Source: Anolis sagrei
Taxonomy: Eukaryota; Chordata; Lepidosauria; Squamata; Anolidae
Assembly: GCF_037176765.1 (NCBI RefSeq)
Contig: NC_090023.1
Location: 10,120,542-10,184,541 of the forward strand
Reading direction: 5' to 3'
Length of the DNA: 64,000 bases
Part shown: positions 58,618 to 64,000 of the stretch, one piece after another
Numbering within the stretch: position 1 is the first letter of the stretch
How the letters are laid out: each line of letters begins with the position of its first letter
Notes under the pieces: model-generated
The model's database searches: none
Told to the model about the DNA's origin: nothing
Seen by the model: the letters and a program-made list of their open reading frames with translations, nothing else
Made by a program: the position numbers and the translations under genes

Positions 58618-58960
58618 TAGGCATGGGCAAACTTCAGCCCTCCAAGTGTTTTGGAATTCAACTCCTACAATTTCTAATAGTCTGGGTTGTTGTAGATTTT
58701 TTCGGGCTATATGGCCATGGTTCTAGAGGCATTCTCTCCTGACGTTTCACCTGCATCTATGGCAAGCATCCTCAGAGGTTGTGAGGTCTGCTGTGAGCCC
58801 AAAAAACCTACAACAACCCAGTTATTCCGGCCATGAAAGCCTTTGAAAATACAGTCTCAGGTCTTCCGCTTAAGCGGCTGAGGGGGAAAAGGAAGGGGCC
58901 TGAGGAATAGTGGGAGTTGAAGTCCAAAACACCTGGAGGGCCCAAGCTGGCCCATGCTTG
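58618..58960. mobile_element. hAT MITE (GGCATGGGCAAACTT family) hosting a hammerhead fold-back element
   Basis: TAGGCATGGGCAAACTTCAG ... GGCCCATGCTTG, flanked by AATTAGAT (58610-58617) and AGTTAGAT (58961-58968), one mismatch. The segment 58681-58852 is an inserted Penelope-like fold-back copy. Confidence 0.75.
58737..58779 (-). ncRNA. Hammerhead-like motif (- arm)
   Basis: On -: CTGAGGA, GCTTGC/GCAGGT stem II, GAAAC, GTC. The partner arm has lost its core. Confidence 0.6.
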
Positions 58961-59211
58961 AGTTAGATGCATCATAATTCACTGTTCCTCGGTGATTCCT
59001 TTATTGTGGGAGATTATATTGTCTTAAAAGGCAAGCTTTTTTGGGTGGAGATTACCATCCTGAAAGGTAGCTACGTAGACATCTCCCCATGAAGGGTATT
59101 CTCTTCATTGTCTGCCCTAGAAGTCTGGAAGCAAGCCATGACAATCCCTTTATTGCAGGCATTTTCTGGCAGCAGAATCTACTGTCCAGTTTTGGGGACA
59201 AGGTTGTATGT

Positions 59212-60215
59212 CAATGGTTCTCAACCTTTCTAATGCCGCGATCGCTTAATACAACTCCTCATGTTGTGGTGACCCCCAACCATAACATTATTTTCATTGC
59301 CACTTCATAATTGTAATTTTGCTAGTGTTATGAATTGTCATGTAAATATCTGATATGCAAGATGTATTTTCATCCACTGGACCAAATTTGGCACAAATAC
59401 CCTTCACGCCCAAATTTGGAATACTGGAGGGGCTGGGAGGGGCTTGATTTTGTCATTTGGGAGTTGTAGTTGCTGGGATTTATAGTTAATTTACAATCAA
59501 AGAGCATCCTGAACTCCACCAATGATGGAATTGAACCAAACTTGGCATACAGAACTCCCATGACCAACAGAAAATTCTGGAAGGATTTGGTGGGCACTGA
59601 TCTTGAGTTTTGGAGTTGTAGTTCACCTACATCCAGAGAGCACTGTGGACTCAAATAATGATAGATCTGGACCAAACTTGGTATGAATCCTCAATATGCC
59701 AAAATGTGAACACTGGTGGAGTTTGGGAGTGGGGGGTGGGGAATAGAGATTGACATTGCTGGGATTTATAGTTCACCTACACTCAAAGAGCATTCTCAAC
59801 CCCACCAACAATAGAATTGGGCCACACTTCCCAAACAGAACCCCTATGTCTTGAAGGGATTGGCTGGTGCGAACCTTCCTCCAGCCTCGCACACTCTCCC
59901 TCACCCCGCACATGTGCATCATGCTGCCATGCGCTGAGCATGCCTGCTCTCCCCTCCCCGCTTTGAGTCCCAGAAACAGCCCTCCCCTTGACTGAGAGGT
60001 CAGCCAACCACAGTGGAGGAGGGCTTTTGGTGGAAGGATTCACCGTCTGTTTCCAAAAAGGAAGAGAAGGACAGGTGGAGAGATCTTCAGCTTTCTCTGC
60101 CAAAGGGGTTCCTAAGACCATCAGAAATATACGTTTTCTGATGGTCTTTGGTGACCCCTCTGAAACCCCTTGCAACTGCCCACAGGTACGCCATTCCCCT
60201 GGTTGAGAAACACTG
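59212..60215 (+). mobile_element. SPIN-like hAT, 1004 bp, 8-bp target duplication
   Basis: CAATGGTTCTCAACCTTTCT ... CCTGGTTGAGAAACACTG with the exact duplication TTGTATGT at 59204-59211 and 60216-60223. The left ~170 bp (AATGCCGCG, CTTAATACAACTCCTCATG, GTGACCCCCAACCATAA, ATCTGATATGCAAGATG) match the 5' region of SPIN, and the right end keeps TTTTCTGATGGTCTTTGGTG. No transposase frame. Confidence 0.9.
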
Positions 60216-60223
60216 TTGTATGT

Positions 60224-61261
60224 GGTTCTGAGGACATTCTCTGCTGTTTCCAACTACTACGTTTCCTACTTTTGTTCTTCAACACACGCCTCTTACCTAA
60301 AACCATTGACCATATCAACTCTGCTCATTGCTGGTGAATGTTTGCAACTCTTTCCCAGATTTTCCATCTTTCAGTTTTCAAACATGAATTTGCAACTGCT
60401 TCAAACTTGGCGAACTCTAAATTTATTAGCAGCCATCAAAAACCGGAGTCACAACTGAATGGAATGGGAATATCAGACGGGTTGGGCCTTGCATCCAATC
60501 CGATGGGGCCGTGATGTTTTTATCTATGGATCTCCTAAGCAGTCAGACATTACACTCCGCCAACGACTAAATACAAAACGGCACACCAGCTATCAAATAC
60601 CATCAAACATCAAACCTTGAATTCAAACATCAGTTATCAGCACACCAGATATCAAATATTCCTTGAACATTCAACGATACACAAGTATTTAGAAAACACT
60701 CCAAAGAAGATTCACCATTCAATTTTTCCAAGGAGAATCTTGAAGAGATGGAGGAAGTGGGAGAGAAAATTTCAGCTCAAGTCAGTTTACATTGTCAAGA
60801 GGCTGATATAGGACAATGAGTAGTGATAGTTTGTTCTCGACCCCGATCCCCCCAAGACTCTTCAGTGCTTCATTGCTGCAATTAACACAGAAACAAGAAC
60901 CAATGTTGAAAATCAGATCCAGAGATGACGGTCGACCACGTTTCCCCCTGTAAACGACCAGAACACAGAACAAGGGGGTGAGTGTCAGGTGCAGTCATCT
61001 GGCAAGAAGGTGGGTACAGCCATGGCTGAAAGCATGCAGAAACAGGGTGTCAAGAATCCCAGTATTGCTATGTTGATTTCCCCAGTTCACTTCTCCAACA
61101 GCAAGCGAAACTCCTGGCACTGTTAGCACTGGCAAGGTCCTCCCCTGATGTCAAGCCTGCTTTCGAAACCAGTCTGCCCAGCCTTGGAGAATGGCCCTCA
61201 CTCAATGGTAGCTGGAGGTCTAGTCTCTATGGAGAGAAATGTTTAGTCTCTGGCTTTCCTC
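60224..61261 (-). other. Probable GAB2 3' UTR region
   Basis: About 1 kb of mostly single-copy-looking sequence after the GAB2 stop on the - strand. Mammalian GAB2 has a long 3' UTR, so transcription through here and possibly further into the 59.2-60.2 kb SPIN copy is likely. No poly(A) signal is assigned. Confidence 0.4.
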
Positions 61262-61405
61262 CTACTGTTTGGCTGCCTTGGTGGGCTCCGAAGACTGCCG
61301 GACGTCGGTCCACTCCAGCATGGTGCTTTGCAAGGCTTGCGTCTTCTCCTTGTCAACTTGCACGTAGTCGACCTTCTCGTCCGAAGCAGCTGATGATGTC
61401 GAAGG
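61262..61405 (-). CDS. GAB2: GAB2 last coding exon (C-terminal 47 residues, partial gene)
   Basis: GRB2-associated binder 2 is a docking adaptor that recruits SHP2 and PI3K p85 downstream of receptor and cytokine signalling. On the - strand an acceptor (TTCTCCTTGGGCAG) opens a phase-0 exon encoding PSTSSAASDEKVDYVQVDKE to EWTDVRQSSEPTKAAKQ and stop TAG. The human GAB2 C-terminus is almost identical and ends SSEPSKGAKL. DYVQVD is the distal SHP2 SH2-docking tyrosine. Upstream exons lie beyond the right edge, so 61406-64000 is intron. The gene faces USP35 tail-to-tail, as in mammals. Confidence 0.96.
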   Translation of the reverse strand, partial: PSTSSAASDEKVDYVQVDKEKTQALQSTMLEWTDVRQSSEPTKAAKQ

Positions 61406-61514
61406 CTGCCCAAGGAGAAGAAAATACAAAACAGGTTTGCTTGGTTCAGAACAGGTTTGCTTAGTTGTACACTTATAAACTACAAGAAAAGAAACAAGAA
61501 AGGAGATTCCATCT

Positions 61515-63099
61515 TGTCCTGTTTTGCTCTTAAGAAACAGCCTTAATACAAAATTGAAAGTAAAAGAAAAATGCTTTACTCCAGCAAACAGGATCAAGTA
61601 TCCAACACCGCGCAGGGGAGCTCAATTGCCATTCTTAAATATCTTAAGTCAAGAGGGGGCCACTTCACACCAGCAGCACTCAAGTTGTTTGAAGCCAAGT
61701 CATTAGACCAACTCTTGTATGGTGCTCAGCTGGGCCCCTTCCCCAGTTTTGCCCCATTAGAGCTGGTTCAGTCAAAGTTTCTGAGATCGGCCTTGCAGGT
61801 CCCTAAATGCCCTGCAACTAGAGACGGGCTTTATGAGAGTGGAGGCCAGGGTGTGGGTGGCCATACTCAACCTCTGGCTCAGACTATCCTGTGCACCCTT
61901 TGGTCTTGCCCCACTAACCATGAAGGATGACTTCCAATCCACATGGAAGCAGGCGGTAGCATCAAAAATCTCCTCATTGGGATTTTCTCCAGGTCTACTA
62001 CTCGCTACGGATTACAATCAAGCCAAAGCACTTATTAAACAACGTATCACAGACACAGAGCGACAACTAGATCTGGCCTCGGTTCCAACCTTCCTTATCA
62101 ATGAACAAACTTAGAGGTTCCCATTCATCGAAGGGCTTTCACCCTGGCTCGATGCCACGCTCTCTCATCAGCTGTACTCGAAGGCCGCTACCGGAAGATC
62201 CCTTTCCCAGAGAGACTCTGCCCCTGTGACTCTGGTCATGTAGAAGCAATAGAACATGTCCTCCTCCAGTGACCGTTCTACAGGGATATCCGTGCCAGGC
62301 TTATCTTACCTCTGTTATACAAGCACCCAGGCCATTCAGGACAATTTTGTACCTCCCTGCTACTTGCAGATATTAATTCAACTACAACCTATAATGTTGC
62401 AAAGTTCTGTGCAGCAGCATACAAAATCCGTCAGGGAATGACTAGTCCCAAAAGTTAACTGTGTGTCCAGTAATAATCTTCTCTGAATCTACAATTTGGT
62501 GATGGATCTGGGCATTGTATGTTTTTACCCTGTTTCCCCTTCCCTTCTGCTCCCTCACCCATATTGTGCTTCAGTAGTTATATTTATATTTTTAATGTAC
62601 CAAACATACCAAGTTTGTGTGAAAATGTGACTATTTCCTGTGCTGGTCAATGACCGAAATAAATGATTTGATTTGATACTCCAGCAAACAAAATAAGCAA
62701 ATGCAATTGAAAAAGGAAACAAGGAAGTCTTACTACAGACACCAATGAAAGTCTTTAGCAAAGTCCCAGCAAAATCAGCAGACAAGAAGACACAAATCAT
62801 GAAGTCTTAAACACAAAGTATGTCACGGCAGTAACAGAGTTGTTGTTAGCAGCGAAAAGCTAAGTTCTCCTGCTTCTGATTTATACCCCATGCAGGAGGG
62901 CTTAGGGCATCACCCAATTAGCTCATCAATCTCTTAGCAGCTAATCGAGCTGACCACCGCCTGTTCTCTGACTCCCTCCATCTTTCTACAAAAAGTAGGC
63001 ACCTGCAAAACCTCATTGTTGGATTGTTCTTCCTCTCCCTCCAAGACCTGAGCACCTCCCTGCTCCCCTTCCTCTTCTGACGATGAGGAATCCTCAACA
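61515..63099 (-). mobile_element. Solo LTR fossil (~485 bp) hosting a LINE
   Basis: TGTCCTGTTTTGCTC ... GGAATCCTCAACA with TG...CA ends and the 5-bp target duplication CATCT at 61510-61514 and 63100-63104. Orientation is inferred as -. The LINE insertion at 61591-62676 accounts for most of its length. No internal genes. Confidence 0.85.
61591..62676 (+). mobile_element. Vingi/I-like LINE 3' portion, 14-bp target duplication
   Basis: Flanked by TACTCCAGCAAACA at 61577-61590 and 62677-62690. Frames encode LELVQSKFLRSALQVPKCPA and RVWVAILNLWL, then (after several breaks) a CPCDSGHVEAIEHVLLQC zinc-knuckle tail. It ends AATGATTTGATTTGA. Clade by resemblance only. Confidence 0.7.
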
Positions 63100-63320
63100 C
63101 ATCTGAACATTAGGAAGGACTTCCCGACTGTGAGAGCTGTTCAGCAGTGGAACTCTCTGCCCCAGAGTGTGGTGGAGGCTCCTTCTTTGGAGGCTTTGAA
63201 ACAGAGTCTGGGTGGCCATCTGTCGGGGGTGTTTTGAATGCAATTTTCCTGCTTCTTGGCAGGGGGTTGGACTGGATGGCCTATGAGGTCTCTTCCAACT
63301 CTATGATTCTATGATTCAAC

Positions 63321-64000
63321 CCATATGGCAGAGATCTCTAAATCTAGTCTGGAATCCTTGTTGGTTGGTTCCAACTGGAGTAGACCTTGAAGATTCTCTC
63401 CAAAGTACCAAAGTACAGTGTCCCTGGAGCCCTTTGATTGAATTACTGTCTGTTTTAAGAGGTATGTTTTAGGAAGTGCATCAGAAGAAGTAGCTTTGAG
63501 CTTTGAGCTTCACCTGATAATGCAGTATCTCAGCCTGCATCTTGAATGGATGTCAACCAGAGGGCTATTGGGCAGGAATTCAATCAATGCACCATCAAGC
63601 CAACTCTGGTCAAAAGAGGGAACCTATAAGGAGGGTGTATCAATTCAGTCATCTGGGGCTGTCAATAAAACCTTGAAAAAATAATTCCAATCTTTCTCCT
63701 TATTATCCTGCTTTCAGAGGCAGTGCAAGACCTTCCCACTATGGTAATAGAGTAAATTATACCTGTGTCTGCCACTAACAAGATGCTGGCTGACTTGAAT
63801 TACACTTAGAGTAAACTCATTGGGTCTGTTCTTCACTAGTAAGTAAAACCTATTGGTTCCATGGGACACTTCTAGTTGTGACTAGCCATTGGTTGCACGG
63901 TTGCAACTGCCTGCAAAAGTTTCAGAGAAGAGCTATACCTTTCGATGTGGCCCAGGTGAGCTCGGCTGGAAGTCCAAAGCCAGGTAATCAACACTTCCTG
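63321..64000. other. GAB2 intron, unannotated
   Basis: No exon, RNA or repeat family recognised to the right edge. Confidence 0.4.

Larger units (their letters stand above)
61476..63320 (+). mobile_element. CR1 LINE 3' end interrupted by a solo LTR
   Basis: CR1 pieces AAGAAAGGAGATTCCATCT (to 61514) and CATCTGAACATTAGGAAGGA (from 63100) to GATTCTATGATTC are contiguous in other copies. The LTR 61515-63099 separates them. Within a GAB2 intron. Confidence 0.88.

Overview
This is a repeat-dense vertebrate window, most likely from a squamate reptile and probably an iguanian or anole-like lizard. The evidence is the repeat content: BovB/RTE, CR1 and L2 LINEs, R4/Dong-like LINEs, Sauria-type tRNA SINEs, SPIN-like hAT transposons and hammerhead-bearing Penelope-like fold-back elements. 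Two host protein-coding genes are visible. The rest is introns, one probable promoter and several layers of nested transposons.

USP35 (ubiquitin-specific protease 35) lies on the + strand. Ten coding exons between 16780 and 42688 join in frame with GT-AG introns into a 992-residue protein. It has the N-terminal helical region, the Cys box (exon 6), the Gln-type box (exon 8), a four-cysteine finger and the His/Asp boxes (exon 9), and the conserved C-terminal LVF tail (exon 10). The last exon of GAB2 lies tail-to-tail on the - strand (61262-61405). It encodes the C-terminal 47 residues with the YVQV SHP2-docking site. This USP35-GAB2 order matches the mammalian arrangement. A CpG-rich block at 2250-2450, with a ZNF143/THAP11-type site and an E2F-type site, is the best candidate for the USP35 promoter and a non-coding first exon. 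In mammals this promoter is shared with divergent KCTD21, whose body would lie off the left edge.

Layout: 1-1.9 kb, tandem head-to-tail R4-like LINE ends. 2.25-2.45 kb, candidate promoter. 2.6-4.0 kb, L2 LINE with a 351-codon open RT segment. 4.0-5.4 kb, microsatellites and a satellite-like array ending at a U6 snRNA fragment. 6.3-7.2 kb, a ~127-bp minisatellite rich in ACGCGT. 7.2-16.7 kb, hAT, fold-back, Tigger-like, BovB, CR1, SPIN-like and SINE copies. 16.8-42.7 kb, USP35 with introns full of the same families. 42.7-61.2 kb, the USP35-GAB2 intergenic region including GAB2 3' sequence, with three LTR fossils, SPIN copies and LINEs. 61.4-64 kb, a GAB2 intron with a CR1 holding an LTR holding a LINE.

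The most interesting signal is a family of fold-back elements. Their arms carry hammerhead-ribozyme cores (CTGAGGA ... GAAAC-GTC) and at least four copies are bounded by 12-14 bp direct repeats. One has a near-identical empty site about 1.3 kb away in the window. Several hAT insertions have exact 8-bp duplications, which gives a clean record of nested transposition.
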